21,538 nt of DNA. It comes from Pullilachnospira_A gallistercoris (GTDB taxonomy: Bacteria; Bacillota; Clostridia; Lachnospirales; Lachnospiraceae). The stretch is from contig DVHM01000184.1 of NCBI GenBank assembly GCA_018712125.1, positions 1 through 21,538 of the forward strand. The letters run 5' to 3'. Positions within the stretch are counted from its first letter, which is position 1; every line of letters starts with the position of its first letter. The notes beneath the pieces were generated by a model that was not told the DNA's origin, did not search any database, and was given only the letters and a program-made list of their open reading frames with translations. A program made the position numbers and the translations under genes. Below are positions 13,898-21,538 of the stretch, piece by piece.

Positions 13898-15034
13898 ATG
13901 AGACGAATCATTCAGAGTATATTGCTGACAGCAGCGGCTTTGTTTCTGGTGGGCTGCACAACGCGTCAGGAACAGGCGCAGCCTGAAGATGAGAACAGCC
14001 AGGCGGAGAAGGTAGTCAACTACAGTGAACTCTCCATCGATGAACTGGAAGTGCTGGGCTACGACGGAGATGTGGAAGCACAGTATCGTCTGGGACAACT
14101 CTATGAGTACGGATCAGAGGATATCGATCAGGATTTCGATCTGGCGAGAGAGTGGTATGAGCGGGCGGCAAAGCAGGGAAGCCCGGACGCATGGACTGCG
14201 CTGGGATATTTTTATCTCAACGGCTGTGGCGTGGAAACGTCTCTGGATCAGGCGGCAAGTGATTTCCAGCAGGCGATATCCCTGGGATCCACGGAGGCTA
14301 ACGCCGGTCTTGCCCGAACGTATCTGAGTGGATATGGAGATCCGGCTCAGCAGGCGCAGATGGCTTTTTCCTATGCTTCCATATCAGAGGAGGCGGGAGA
14401 TCTGGATGGCATCTGCCTGATGGGGTATCTCTGTGAGCAGGGAATCGGCTGTGAGCAGAACTATGAACAGGCGATGGAATATTATCAGCGGGTTCTTGAG
14501 ACAGAGGAACCGGAATTGACGGATGAATACGCGTGGAATGAGGCTGCCACAAGACTCGGCACCATGTATGTCGAGGGGAAAGGCGTGGAGACCGATGAGC
14601 GGCAGGCTTTGTCCTATTTTGAGATGGCGGCTGACAGAGGTTATCGTATGGCCCAGTATCTGGTGGGTGTAATGTACGAGAACGGCTATGGCATGGACGC
14701 GGATTATGGCGAGGCCATGCGCTGGTATCAGCTGGCGGCAGATCAGGGCTACGCCCCGGCTTTAAACCAGATCGGGTATCTGTATTTTAACGGTTATGGT
14801 GTGGACGTCGACTACGAGGAGACGGCCTATTACCAGAAGCTGTCCGCCATGTACGGCTACGGACCTGCGCAGCTGAATCTGGGATATCTCTACGAGTACG
14901 GCTATGGCGTGGAGCAGGATTATTCTGTGGCTATGGCTTACTATCAGATGGCGGCGGATCAGGGAATGGAGGGAGCCCAGGAAGCGCTCTCCCGTGTCTC
15001 TGCGGAGATGCAGGAGGCTGCCCAGGCAGGTTAA
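13898..15034 (+). CDS. Sel1-repeat (SLR) lipoprotein
   Basis: The 378-residue product has a lipoprotein signal peptide: MRRIIQSILLTAAALFLVGC, with lipobox LVGC and lipidated Cys20, then an acidic linker. From about residue 48 to 365 it consists of roughly eight Sel1-like repeats, alpha-helical units related to TPR with the pattern 'A...LG.lYe.G.GV..dy..A..wy..AA.qG'. Clear copies are LGYFYLNGCGVETSLDQA, VGVMYENGYGMDADYGEA and LGYLYEYGYGVEQDYSVA. Such proteins are scaffolds for protein-protein contacts; the partner here is unknown. It should be anchored on the outer face of the cytoplasmic membrane. GGAGG at 13887-13891 fits ATG 13898 (six-base spacing) better than ATG 13895; an open frame extending further upstream overlaps the terminator and promoter. 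It stands between tpiA and gpmI with no metabolic link visible. Confidence 0.87.
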   Translation: MRRIIQSILLTAAALFLVGCTTRQEQAQPEDENSQAEKVVNYSELSIDELEVLGYDGDVEAQYRLGQLYEYGSEDIDQDFDLAREWYERAAKQGSPDAWTALGYFYLNGCGVETSLDQAASDFQQAISLGSTEANAGLARTYLSGYGDPAQQAQMAFSYASISEEAGDLDGICLMGYLCEQGIGCEQNYEQAMEYYQRVLETEEPELTDEYAWNEAATRLGTMYVEGKGVETDERQALSYFEMAADRGYRMAQYLVGVMYENGYGMDADYGEAMRWYQLAADQGYAPALNQIGYLYFNGYGVDVDYEETAYYQKLSAMYGYGPAQLNLGYLYEYGYGVEQDYSVAMAYYQMAADQGMEGAQEALSRVSAEMQEAAQAG

Positions 15035-15062
15035 AGGCAGTCCTGTGATTGGCATGGAAAAC

Positions 15063-15090
15063 AGGGGCAGGTTTTCTGAAAACAGCCCTT
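15063..15090 (+). terminator. Possible weak terminator after the Sel1-repeat gene
   Basis: GGGC (15065-15068) pairs with GCCC (15085-15088), and GTTTT (15071-15075) with AAAAC (15079-15083) around a CTG loop, with a small internal loop. What follows is TTGTTATAAAT rather than a clean T tract, and it overlaps the gpmI promoter. Termination is possible but likely inefficient. Confidence 0.4.
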
Positions 15091-15099
15091 TGTTATAAA
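15091..15099 (+). promoter_or_regulatory. Extended -10 promoter for gpmI
   Basis: TGTTATAAA is an extended -10 (TGn plus TATAAA at 15094-15099), with only a weak -35 (TTTTCT at 15072-15077, 16-base spacing). It lies 49 bases before the gpmI start and would also serve the purC-purF-purB genes behind it. Confidence 0.5.
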
Positions 15100-15148
15100 T
15101 ATTATTTGGCGTCTGACGATAAATGAAGATGCCGGAAAGGAAAAAGTT

Positions 15149-16690
15149 ATGAGCAAAAAACCAACAGTTTTAATGATCCTGGATGGATTTGGCTTAAATG
15201 AAAAGCACGAGGCAAACGCGGTTTACGAGGCGAAGACCCCGAACATCGACAGACTGATGAAGGAGTATCCCTTTGTGAAAGGATATGCCAGCGGCCTGGC
15301 AGTGGGACTGCCGGATGGTCAGATGGGAAATTCCGAGGTTGGCCACATGAATATGGGAGCCGGCCGGATTGTATATCAGGAATTGACGAGAATTACCAAG
15401 GAGATCGAGGACGGCACGTTCTTTGAGAATCCTGCTCTGAAGGATGCCATGAAGAAGGTAAAGGAGAACAACTCCGCTCTTCATATGTGGGGACTGCTCT
15501 CGGACGGCGGTGTGCACAGCCATATTACCCATCTTTACGGTTTGCTGGAGATGGCCAAGAGAGAGGGATTGGACAAGGTGTATGTGCATTGCTTCCTGGA
15601 TGGAAGAGATACGGCTCCCACCAGTGGAATTACCTATGTCAAAGCGCTGGAAGAGAAGATGGCTGAGCTTGGCATCGGAAAGATCGCCAGCCTGTCCGGG
15701 CGTTATTATGCTATGGACAGAGATAATCGTTGGGATCGTGTACAGAAAGCCTACGATGTGCTGACCAAGGGCGAGGGCGAGCAGGCGGAAAGCGCTGTGG
15801 ACGCCATGCAGGCATCCTACGACAAGGATGTGACGGATGAGTTTGTCGTTCCCACCGCTATCGTGGAGAACGGAAAGCCGGTGGCTACAGTTTCTGACAA
15901 AGACAGTGTGATTTTCTTCAACTTCCGTCCGGACCGGGCGCGGGAGATAACCAGGGCCTTCTGTGCGGATACATTCGACGGATTTGACAGGGGTGCCAGA
16001 AAAGACGTGACCTATGTATGCTTTACCGAGTATGACGCGACGATTCCGAATACGGAAATTGCGTTCAAGAAAGTGGAGCTGCACAACACCTTCGGAGAGT
16101 ACCTGGCGGCTCACGGAAAGACACAGGCCAGAATCGCGGAGACGGAGAAGTACGCCCATGTGACCTTCTTCTTCAACGGCGGTGTGGAGGAGCCGAATCC
16201 CGGCGAGGACCGCATTCTCGTAAAATCCCCGAAGGTTGCCACCTATGACCTGAAGCCGGAGATGAGCGCTTACGAAGTCTGCGATAAACTCTGCGAGGCG
16301 ATCCGCGGCGGAAAATACGACGTGATCATCGTCAATTTCGCAAACCCGGATATGGTAGGCCATACGGGAATTGAGGCGGCAGCCATCAAGGCAGTGGAGG
16401 CAGTGGATGAGTGCGTGGGACGCGCTGTGGAGGCCCTGAAGGAGATGGACGGCGTGATGTTCCTCTGCGCGGACCATGGAAATGCCGAGCAGCTGAAGGA
16501 CTATACTACGGGAGCGCCTTTCACGGCCCATACAACCAATCCGGTTCCCTTTATCCTGATCAACGCGGATCCGTCTTACGGCCTGCGTGAGGGCGGATGT
16601 CTTGCAGATATTGTGCCCACTCTGCTGGAGTTGATGGGAATGGAGCAGCCGAAGGAGATGACAGGTAAATCCCTGTTGATCCGCAAATAA
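15149..16690 (+). CDS. gpmI: 2,3-bisphosphoglycerate-independent phosphoglycerate mutase
   Basis: This manganese-dependent enzyme interconverts 3- and 2-phosphoglycerate through a phosphoserine intermediate. The 513-residue protein has the alkaline-phosphatase-like metal motif VLMILDGFG (Asp12) and the nucleophile Ser62 in QMGNSEVGHMNMGAGR. The inserted transferase domain includes HSHITHLYGLLEMA, FLDGRDTAPTSG and SLSGRYYAMDRDNRWDR. The C-terminal phosphatase half has NFRPDRAREITRAF, NPDMVGHTG and LCADHGNAEQ. Length is typical. GGAAAGG lies upstream of the ATG. purC follows after 26 bases with no terminator, so gpmI probably heads a gpmI-purC-purF-purB transcript. Confidence 0.97.
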   Translation: MSKKPTVLMILDGFGLNEKHEANAVYEAKTPNIDRLMKEYPFVKGYASGLAVGLPDGQMGNSEVGHMNMGAGRIVYQELTRITKEIEDGTFFENPALKDAMKKVKENNSALHMWGLLSDGGVHSHITHLYGLLEMAKREGLDKVYVHCFLDGRDTAPTSGITYVKALEEKMAELGIGKIASLSGRYYAMDRDNRWDRVQKAYDVLTKGEGEQAESAVDAMQASYDKDVTDEFVVPTAIVENGKPVATVSDKDSVIFFNFRPDRAREITRAFCADTFDGFDRGARKDVTYVCFTEYDATIPNTEIAFKKVELHNTFGEYLAAHGKTQARIAETEKYAHVTFFFNGGVEEPNPGEDRILVKSPKVATYDLKPEMSAYEVCDKLCEAIRGGKYDVIIVNFANPDMVGHTGIEAAAIKAVEAVDECVGRAVEALKEMDGVMFLCADHGNAEQLKDYTTGAPFTAHTTNPVPFILINADPSYGLREGGCLADIVPTLLELMGMEQPKEMTGKSLLIRK

Positions 16691-16716
16691 ATAAGACACA
16701 GAAAGAGGAGAACATT

Positions 16717-17589
16717 ATGCAGGAATTGAAACCGATGAAAGAGGGAAAAGTCCGGGAAGTGTACGACAACGGAGACAGCATTATCATGGTGGCTACTGAC
16801 CGTATCTCGGCTTTTGACGTGATTCTGAAGAACAAGATTGTGGACAAGGGCGCTGTGCTGACACAGATGTCCAAATTCTGGTTCGATTATACCAGTGACA
16901 TTGTGCCGAATCACATGATCTCTGTCGATACGAAGGATATGCCGGAATTTTTCCAGACAGAGGATTATGAGGGCAAGTGCATGCTGTGCAAGAAACTGAC
17001 GATGCTGCCGGTGGAGTGCATTGTTCGCGGCTACATTACCGGAAGCGGCTGGGAGAGCTATCAGAAGGACGGCACTGTCTGCGGTATCCGTCTGCCGGAA
17101 GGACTGAAGGAGTCGGACAAGCTGCCGGAGCCGATCTATACGCCCACTACAAAGGCGGAAATCGGACTTCACGATGAACATATTACCTTTGAGGATACGG
17201 TAGAGATTTTGGAGAAACTGTATCCGGGTAAAGGGGAGGACTATGCTTCCCAGATCCGTGACTGCACACTGAAGCTCTATGTAAAGTGCGCGGATTACGC
17301 GAGAACAAAGGGTATTATCATCGCCGACACGAAGTTTGAGTTCGGCCTGGACGAGGATGGAAATGTGGTTCTGGCTGACGAGATGCTCACGCCGGACAGC
17401 TCCAGATTCTGGCCGGTGGAGGGATATGAGCCCGGAAAGAGTCAGCCTTCCTTTGACAAGCAGTTTGTGAGAGACTGGCTGAAGGCAAATCCGGACAGTG
17501 ATTACCTGCTTCCCCAGGATGTGATTGACAAGACGATCGCAAAATATAAGGAAGCATACGAAATGATTACCGGAAAAGCCTTTGACTGA
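16717..17589 (+). CDS. purC: Phosphoribosylaminoimidazole-succinocarboxamide (SAICAR) synthase
   Basis: PurC joins CAIR and aspartate with ATP to make SAICAR in de novo purine synthesis. The 290-residue protein shows the ATP-binding opening KEGKVREVYDNGDSIIMVATD with RISAFDV, then MLPVECIVRGYITGSGW and GIIIADTKFEFGLDEDG. LADEMLTPDSSRFWP and SFDKQFVRDWL close the family signature. At 290 residues it is the longer form, compared with about 240 in Bacillus or E. coli. GAGGAG precedes the ATG. It lies 26 bases after gpmI and 41 bases before purF. No purine riboswitch or PurR box was recognised upstream. Confidence 0.97.
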   Translation: MQELKPMKEGKVREVYDNGDSIIMVATDRISAFDVILKNKIVDKGAVLTQMSKFWFDYTSDIVPNHMISVDTKDMPEFFQTEDYEGKCMLCKKLTMLPVECIVRGYITGSGWESYQKDGTVCGIRLPEGLKESDKLPEPIYTPTTKAEIGLHDEHITFEDTVEILEKLYPGKGEDYASQIRDCTLKLYVKCADYARTKGIIIADTKFEFGLDEDGNVVLADEMLTPDSSRFWPVEGYEPGKSQPSFDKQFVRDWLKANPDSDYLLPQDVIDKTIAKYKEAYEMITGKAFD

Positions 17590-17630
17590 CTTTGAGGGAC
17601 AGAACGGATGGAAAGAGAAAAAGAAAAAAG

Positions 17631-19079
17631 ATGAGAGATTACGAGACAGGAAAAAGGGCACCGCAGAAGGAACTTCATGAGGAGTGCGGCGTCTTTGGCA
17701 TGTATGATTTTTCGGGGGGAGATGTGGCTTCCTCCATCTACTATGGACTGTTTGCGCTTCAGCACAGAGGACAGGAGAGCTGCGGTATTGCCGTCAGCAG
17801 AACCAACGGGCCGAAGGGGCAGGTGTCTTCCTACAAGGGGATGGGACTGGTCAATGAGGTCTTTACATCCAAGATGCTGGAAAATTTGCATGGGGACATC
17901 GGCGTGGGGCATGTGCGATACTCCACAGCCGGGGAGTCTACCAGGGAAAATGCGCAGCCGCTGGTGTTGAATTACGCGAAAGGCACGCTGGCCCTGGCCC
18001 ACAACGGCAATCTGATCAACGCAAATGAGCTGCGGGAAGAACTCTCCCAGACAGGGGCGATTTTTCAGACGACGATTGATTCCGAGACGATCGCTTATTT
18101 CATCGCCCGGGAGAGACTGAATACCCGGTCTGTGGAGGAGGCGGTGGCCAGAGCGGTAAGACGTTTGAAAGGAGCCTACTCGCTGGTTGTCATGAGCCCC
18201 CGCAAGCTGATTGCGGCCAGGGATCCCTACGGTTTCAAACCGCTGTGTATTGGAAAGCGGGAGAATACCTACGTGGTGGCCTCGGAGACCTGTGCCCTGG
18301 ACACCATCGGCGCTGCCTTTATCCGGGATGTGCTCCCGGGAGAGATCGTGACGATTTCCCCGGAACTGGGGATTGTGTCTGATACTTCCAACTGCCTGCC
18401 GAAAGAGAAGGAGGCACGCTGCATTTTCGAGTACATATATTTTGCCCGGCCGGACAGCTATTTCGACGGTGTCAGCGTCTATGACGCAAGATTTATGGCG
18501 GGAAGATTTCTGGCTCAGGACAGCCCGGTGGAGGCGGATCTGGTCGTCGGTGTACCGGAGTCCGGAAATGTGGCTGCCATGGGATTCGCGGCGGAGTCCG
18601 GTATCCCCTACGGGACCGCTTTTGTGAAAAATACCTATGTGGGGCGGACCTTTATCAAACCAAAGCAGAGCAGCCGGGAATCCAGTGTGCGGGTCAAACT
18701 GAATGTTCTGCGCAGCGTTGTGGCAGGAAAGCGCATTGTGATGATTGACGATTCCATTGTCCGGGGAACAACCTCTGACCGGATTGTGGGAATGCTCAAG
18801 GAGGCCGGCGCCAAGGAGGTGCACGTCCGCATCAGTTCGCCGCCCTTCCTGTGGCCATGCTATTTTGGCACGGATATTCCGGAGAGAGAGCAGCTGATCG
18901 CCTACGGGCGGACAGTTGAGGATATCCGAAAGATCATCGGAGCGGATTCTCTGGGATATCTTGCCATTGAGCATCTGGAGGAGATGTCCGGCGGGCTTCC
19001 CGTCTGCAAGGGATGTTTCAACGGATGTTACCCCATGGAGCCGCCGAAGGGAGATATCAGAGGAAATTATGAGAGATAA
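17631..19079 (+). CDS. purF: Amidophosphoribosyltransferase (glutamine PRPP amidotransferase)
   Basis: PurF makes 5-phosphoribosylamine from PRPP and glutamine, the committed step of purine synthesis. The N-terminal Ntn-type glutaminase has its nucleophile at Cys19 (HEECGVFGMYDF), so an 18-residue propeptide would be removed. LQHRGQESCGIA, GHVRYSTAGES and LAHNGNL follow. The C-terminal transferase has the PRPP loop VMIDDSIVRGTTSD. Cys264, Cys410, Cys459 and Cys462 match the spacing of the four [4Fe-4S] ligands of the Bacillus enzyme, so this is the oxygen-sensitive iron-sulfur form, fed by machinery such as nifS-nifU. ATG 17631 gives 482 residues but lacks a clear ribosome binding site, having only an A/G-rich tract; a TTG at 17592 would lengthen the propeptide by 13. 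Start is uncertain, identity is not. Confidence 0.95.
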   Translation: MRDYETGKRAPQKELHEECGVFGMYDFSGGDVASSIYYGLFALQHRGQESCGIAVSRTNGPKGQVSSYKGMGLVNEVFTSKMLENLHGDIGVGHVRYSTAGESTRENAQPLVLNYAKGTLALAHNGNLINANELREELSQTGAIFQTTIDSETIAYFIARERLNTRSVEEAVARAVRRLKGAYSLVVMSPRKLIAARDPYGFKPLCIGKRENTYVVASETCALDTIGAAFIRDVLPGEIVTISPELGIVSDTSNCLPKEKEARCIFEYIYFARPDSYFDGVSVYDARFMAGRFLAQDSPVEADLVVGVPESGNVAAMGFAAESGIPYGTAFVKNTYVGRTFIKPKQSSRESSVRVKLNVLRSVVAGKRIVMIDDSIVRGTTSDRIVGMLKEAGAKEVHVRISSPPFLWPCYFGTDIPEREQLIAYGRTVEDIRKIIGADSLGYLAIEHLEEMSGGLPVCKGCFNGCYPMEPPKGDIRGNYER

Positions 19080-19091
19080 AGGAGAGAAGCT

Positions 19092-20543
19092 ATGAGCACA
19101 GACAGATACAGCAGTCCGCTGTCGGAACGCTATGCCAGCAAGGAGATGCAGTACATCTTTTCCCAGGACAAGAAATTTTCCACCTGGAGAAAACTCTGGA
19201 TCGCGCTGGCGGAGACGGAGATGGAACTGGGATTGAGCCAGGACGGCAAACCGGTCATTACCCAGGAGATGATCGACGAGATGAAGGCGAACGTGGACAA
19301 CATCAACTATGATGTGGCCAGAGCGAGAGAAGCGCAGGTTCGCCACGACGTGATGAGCCATGTGTACGCTTTCGGTCAGCAGTGTCCAAAGGCGGCGGGG
19401 ATCATCCATCTTGGAGCTACTTCCTGTTATGTGGGCGATAACACAGATATCATTCTCATGCGTGACGCATTGCTTCTGATCAGAAAAAAACTGGTCAACG
19501 TGATTGCGGAACTGTCATCTTTCGCCATGAAATACAAGGATATGCCCACACTGGCGTTTACCCATTTTCAGCCGGCGCAGCCCACGACTGTAGGAAAACG
19601 GGCTACTCTTTGGTGCAATGAGTTCATGATGGATCTGGAGGATCTGGACTATGTGCTTTCAACCCTGAAGCTTCTGGGCTCCAAGGGAACCACGGGAACC
19701 CAGGCCAGCTTTCTGGAACTGTTCCAGGGAGATCAGGAGACGGTGGACAAGATCGATCCCATGATCGCCAGAAAAATGGGCTTTGACGATTGCTACCCCG
19801 TTTCCGGACAGACCTATTCCAGAAAGGTGGATACCAGGGTTTGCAACATTCTCGCGGGCATCGCGGCCAGCGCTCACAAGATGTCCAACGACATTCGTCT
19901 GCTGCAGCATCTGAAGGAGGTGGAGGAGCCCTTCGAGAAAAATCAGATCGGGTCTTCCGCTATGGCCTACAAGCGCAACCCCATGCGAAGCGAGCGTATC
20001 GCCTCCCTGTCCCGGTATGTGATGATCGATGCTTTGAATCCGGCGATCACTTCGGCGGTGCAGTGGTTCGAGCGTACGCTGGATGATTCCGCCAACAAGC
20101 GCCTGTCGGTGGCAGAGGGATTCCTGGCCACGGACGGCATTCTGGATCTGTGCCTGAATGTGGTGGATGGCCTGGTGGTATATCCGAAGGTTATCGAGAA
20201 GCGTCTGCGCAGTGAGCTTCCCTTCATGGCCACGGAGAACATTATGATGGACGCGGTAAAGAACGGCGGCAATCGTCAGGAACTTCACGAGAAGATCCGT
20301 CAGCTCTCCATGGAGGCAGGTAAGACCGTCAAGGTAGAAGGGAAGGAGAACAATCTGCTGGAGCTGATCGCAGCGGATGACGAGTTCCCCATGACGCTGG
20401 AAGAACTTGAGAGCACCATGGATCCCTCCCGTTATGTGGGATGCGCGCCCCATCAGGTGGAGCGGTATGTGTCTGAGGTCGTGCAGCCGGTGTTGGATGC
20501 CAACCGGGATCTTCTCGGCGTGAAGGCGGAGATCAACGTGTAG
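19092..20543 (+). CDS. purB: Adenylosuccinate lyase
   Basis: PurB removes fumarate from SAICAR and from adenylosuccinate, so it acts twice in purine synthesis and directly follows the PurC reaction. The 483-residue protein is of the fumarase/aspartase superfamily. Key regions are RHDVMSHVYAFGQQCPKAAGIIHLGATS (substrate-binding His) and FTHFQPAQPTTVGKR. The signature flexible loop GSSAMAYKRNPMRSERI (catalytic Ser at 288-289) is present. It is of the longer type found in Clostridia and eukaryotes. Start 19092 has AAGGAG upstream, 12 bases after purF, so translation is probably coupled. The gene is followed by an 87-base gap leading to eno. Confidence 0.97.
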   Translation: MSTDRYSSPLSERYASKEMQYIFSQDKKFSTWRKLWIALAETEMELGLSQDGKPVITQEMIDEMKANVDNINYDVARAREAQVRHDVMSHVYAFGQQCPKAAGIIHLGATSCYVGDNTDIILMRDALLLIRKKLVNVIAELSSFAMKYKDMPTLAFTHFQPAQPTTVGKRATLWCNEFMMDLEDLDYVLSTLKLLGSKGTTGTQASFLELFQGDQETVDKIDPMIARKMGFDDCYPVSGQTYSRKVDTRVCNILAGIAASAHKMSNDIRLLQHLKEVEEPFEKNQIGSSAMAYKRNPMRSERIASLSRYVMIDALNPAITSAVQWFERTLDDSANKRLSVAEGFLATDGILDLCLNVVDGLVVYPKVIEKRLRSELPFMATENIMMDAVKNGGNRQELHEKIRQLSMEAGKTVKVEGKENNLLELIAADDEFPMTLEELESTMDPSRYVGCAPHQVERYVSEVVQPVLDANRDLLGVKAEINV

Positions 20544-20573
20544 AAGGCTTACAAATAACTGCTGAAAAACAGG

Positions 20574-20581
20574 TATACAAT
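20574..20581 (+). promoter_or_regulatory. Possible -10 region for eno
   Basis: TATACAAT contains two overlapping -10-like hexamers (TATACA 20574-20579, TACAAT 20576-20581). The best -35, CTTACA at 20548-20553, is 20-22 bases away, which is too far for good function. If active, the transcript would begin a few bases before the hairpin at 20591. Confidence 0.35.
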
Positions 20582-20590
20582 GACAGAAAT

Positions 20591-20627
20591 CTCCAGATAC
20601 TATGTAAAAAGTATCTGGAGGTTTTTT
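20591..20627 (+). terminator. Terminator-like hairpin overlapping the eno ribosome binding site
   Basis: A perfect eleven-pair stem, CTCCAGATACT (20591-20601) with AGTATCTGGAG (20610-20620), has an eight-base loop and is followed by G and six Ts. It can end the gpmI-pur transcript. The same sequence supplies the eno Shine-Dalgarno GGAGG (20617-20621), nine bases before the ATG, so four of its five bases sit in the stem. Confidence 0.8.
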
Positions 20628-20630
20628 GAT

Positions 20631-21538
20631 ATGAAAAAATTTAAAATTACCGATGTGCGGGCGAGAGAAGTGCTGGATTCCAGGGGATATCCGACTGTGG
20701 AGGCGGAGGTGGAGGTGGATGGCCGCCTGCGGGCCCGGGCCATTGTGCCAAGCGGCGCTTCCACCGGAAGTCATGAGGCGCTGGAGCTGCGGGATGCCTC
20801 CGTCGCCGAACACATGGACGAGGACGGCCGTCCCTGGAGCCAGCGCTATGGCGGAAAAGGAGTTCTGCAGGCGGTCAGAAATGTCAACACGGTAATCCGT
20901 CAGGGACTTCTGGACCATAATGTATGCAATCAGGGACAGATTGATGAAATCATGCTGGAGCTGGATGGAACGGAGGATAAGAGCAATCTGGGGGCGAACG
21001 CTATGCTTGCCGTCTCTCTGGCGGCTGCGAAGGCGGCCGCCATGACGCTGGGGATTCCGCTGTACCGCTACATTGGCGGAGTTTCTGCCACGGTTATGCC
21101 GGTACCCATGATGAATATCATCAATGGGGGCGTTCACGCGAAGAACGATATCGATTTTCAGGAGTTTATGATTATGCCTGTGGGAGCAAAAAATTTCCGG
21201 GAAGGGCTGCGCATGGGATCGGAAGTTTATCACAGCCTGAAAGACCTTCTCGCGGAGCGCGGAAAAACCACTGCAGTGGGAGATGAGGGCGGGTTTGCCC
21301 CGGATCTGGCGGATGCCTTTGAAGTGTTTGCCTATCTGACGGAGGCGGTTGAACGGGCAGGGTATTGTCCCGGGGAGGAGATTGCCTTTGCCATGGACGC
21401 GGCGGCCAGCGAACTCTACGAGGAAAATTCCGGTATGTACTATTTCCCGGGAGAGAGCAGGGGAAAGCAGCGGAGAATGTCACAGGAGCATGTGCATGAG
21501 GGAGCTGTCCCCGACACATGCAGCACAAAGGTACTGCG
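20631..21538 (+). CDS. eno: Enolase, 3' part beyond window or disrupted
   Basis: Enolase dehydrates 2-phosphoglycerate to phosphoenolpyruvate. The frame is open from ATG 20631 to the window end (302 codons, no stop). Enolase signatures are clear: DVRAREVLDSRGYPTVEAEV, PSGASTGSHEALELRD, the NLGANAMLAVSLAAAKAAA helix, PVPMMNIINGGVHAKN with DFQEFMIMPVGA, GDEGGFAPD and the metal-ligand strand FAMDAAASELY (Asp256). Family-like sequence continues to MYYFPGESRG (about residue 278, 21464). After that the expected 'EMI.YYE.L...FPI.SIED' section is not found in any plus-strand frame; instead the frame runs through a nested palindrome. The gene may therefore be disrupted, or the sequence may hold an insertion. 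With normal length (about 430) the last third would lie outside. Confidence 0.88.
   Translation, partial: MKKFKITDVRAREVLDSRGYPTVEAEVEVDGRLRARAIVPSGASTGSHEALELRDASVAEHMDEDGRPWSQRYGGKGVLQAVRNVNTVIRQGLLDHNVCNQGQIDEIMLELDGTEDKSNLGANAMLAVSLAAAKAAAMTLGIPLYRYIGGVSATVMPVPMMNIINGGVHAKNDIDFQEFMIMPVGAKNFREGLRMGSEVYHSLKDLLAERGKTTAVGDEGGFAPDLADAFEVFAYLTEAVERAGYCPGEEIAFAMDAAASELYEENSGMYYFPGESRGKQRRMSQEHVHEGAVPDTCSTKVL
21488..21521. repeat. Nested palindrome, REP-like, inside the eno frame
   Basis: GCATGTG (21488-21494) pairs with CACATGC (21515-21521), and inside it GGGA (21500-21503) pairs with TCCC (21508-21511) around GCTG. On the minus strand it reads TGTGTCGGGGACAG, resembling repetitive extragenic palindromes I recall from Clostridia. 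That family link is from memory and unverified. Confidence 0.4.

Noticed and set aside
14100..15000. Repeated DNA segments as a tandem-repeat or CRISPR-like array
   Set aside because: The similarity is explained by the protein-level Sel1 repeats; units are divergent in DNA and in frame.
17502..19409. A 635-codon minus-strand frame opposite purF, and similar ones at 15194-16699 and 19659-21233
   Set aside because: All lie antisense to well-supported genes, have no recognisable domains and run across gene boundaries.

Overview
The window is ordinary chromosomal DNA of a fairly GC-rich, spore-forming Clostridia member, most likely Lachnospiraceae or a close relative. This rests on strong AGGAGG-type ribosome binding sites, a T-box leader, sigma-H, a SpoVB-like flippase, Mini-RNase III and a clostridial-style gene order. 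I see no CRISPR array, complete transposon, toxin or defence island. Nearly all the DNA is core metabolism and information processing, so the unusual signals lie in leaders, intergenic structures and the two window edges.

Layout. Positions 1-192 hold an intrinsic terminator of an unseen upstream gene, a tRNA 3'-end-like remnant and a promoter. Next come a small SCP2-domain protein and ispF. A consensus promoter overlapping the ispF stop drives a cysteine T-box leader (TGC specifier). Behind it lie cysE-cysS-mrnC-rlmB-sigH, tightly packed with two overlaps. This is the Bacillus/Clostridia cysES-sigH block without the yacP gene usually found between rlmB and sigH. A SpoVB-like flippase is convergent with sigH and divergent from nifS-nifU-mnmA, an Fe-S/sulfur-transfer and tRNA 2-thiolation unit. 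A PHP-family histidinol-phosphatase on the minus strand faces mnmA.

The second half is central carbon and purine metabolism. gap has tandem promoters, a repeated GTGAAA motif upstream and a leader with two hairpins. A strong terminator follows it, then pgk and tpiA. A Sel1-repeat lipoprotein with its own promoter sits between tpiA and gpmI. gpmI continues into purC-purF-purB. A partial enolase gene runs off the right edge. Apart from pyruvate kinase, lower glycolysis (gap, pgk, gpmI, eno) plus tpiA is clustered here.

Most interesting spots: the enolase frame stops resembling enolase near residue 279 and enters a nested palindrome that may be an inserted repeat; the enolase ribosome binding site lies inside the 3' arm of a terminator-like hairpin; gap has an elaborate 5' region; and IspF carries a cysteine-rich tail. 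I found no convincing previously undescribed multi-gene system.
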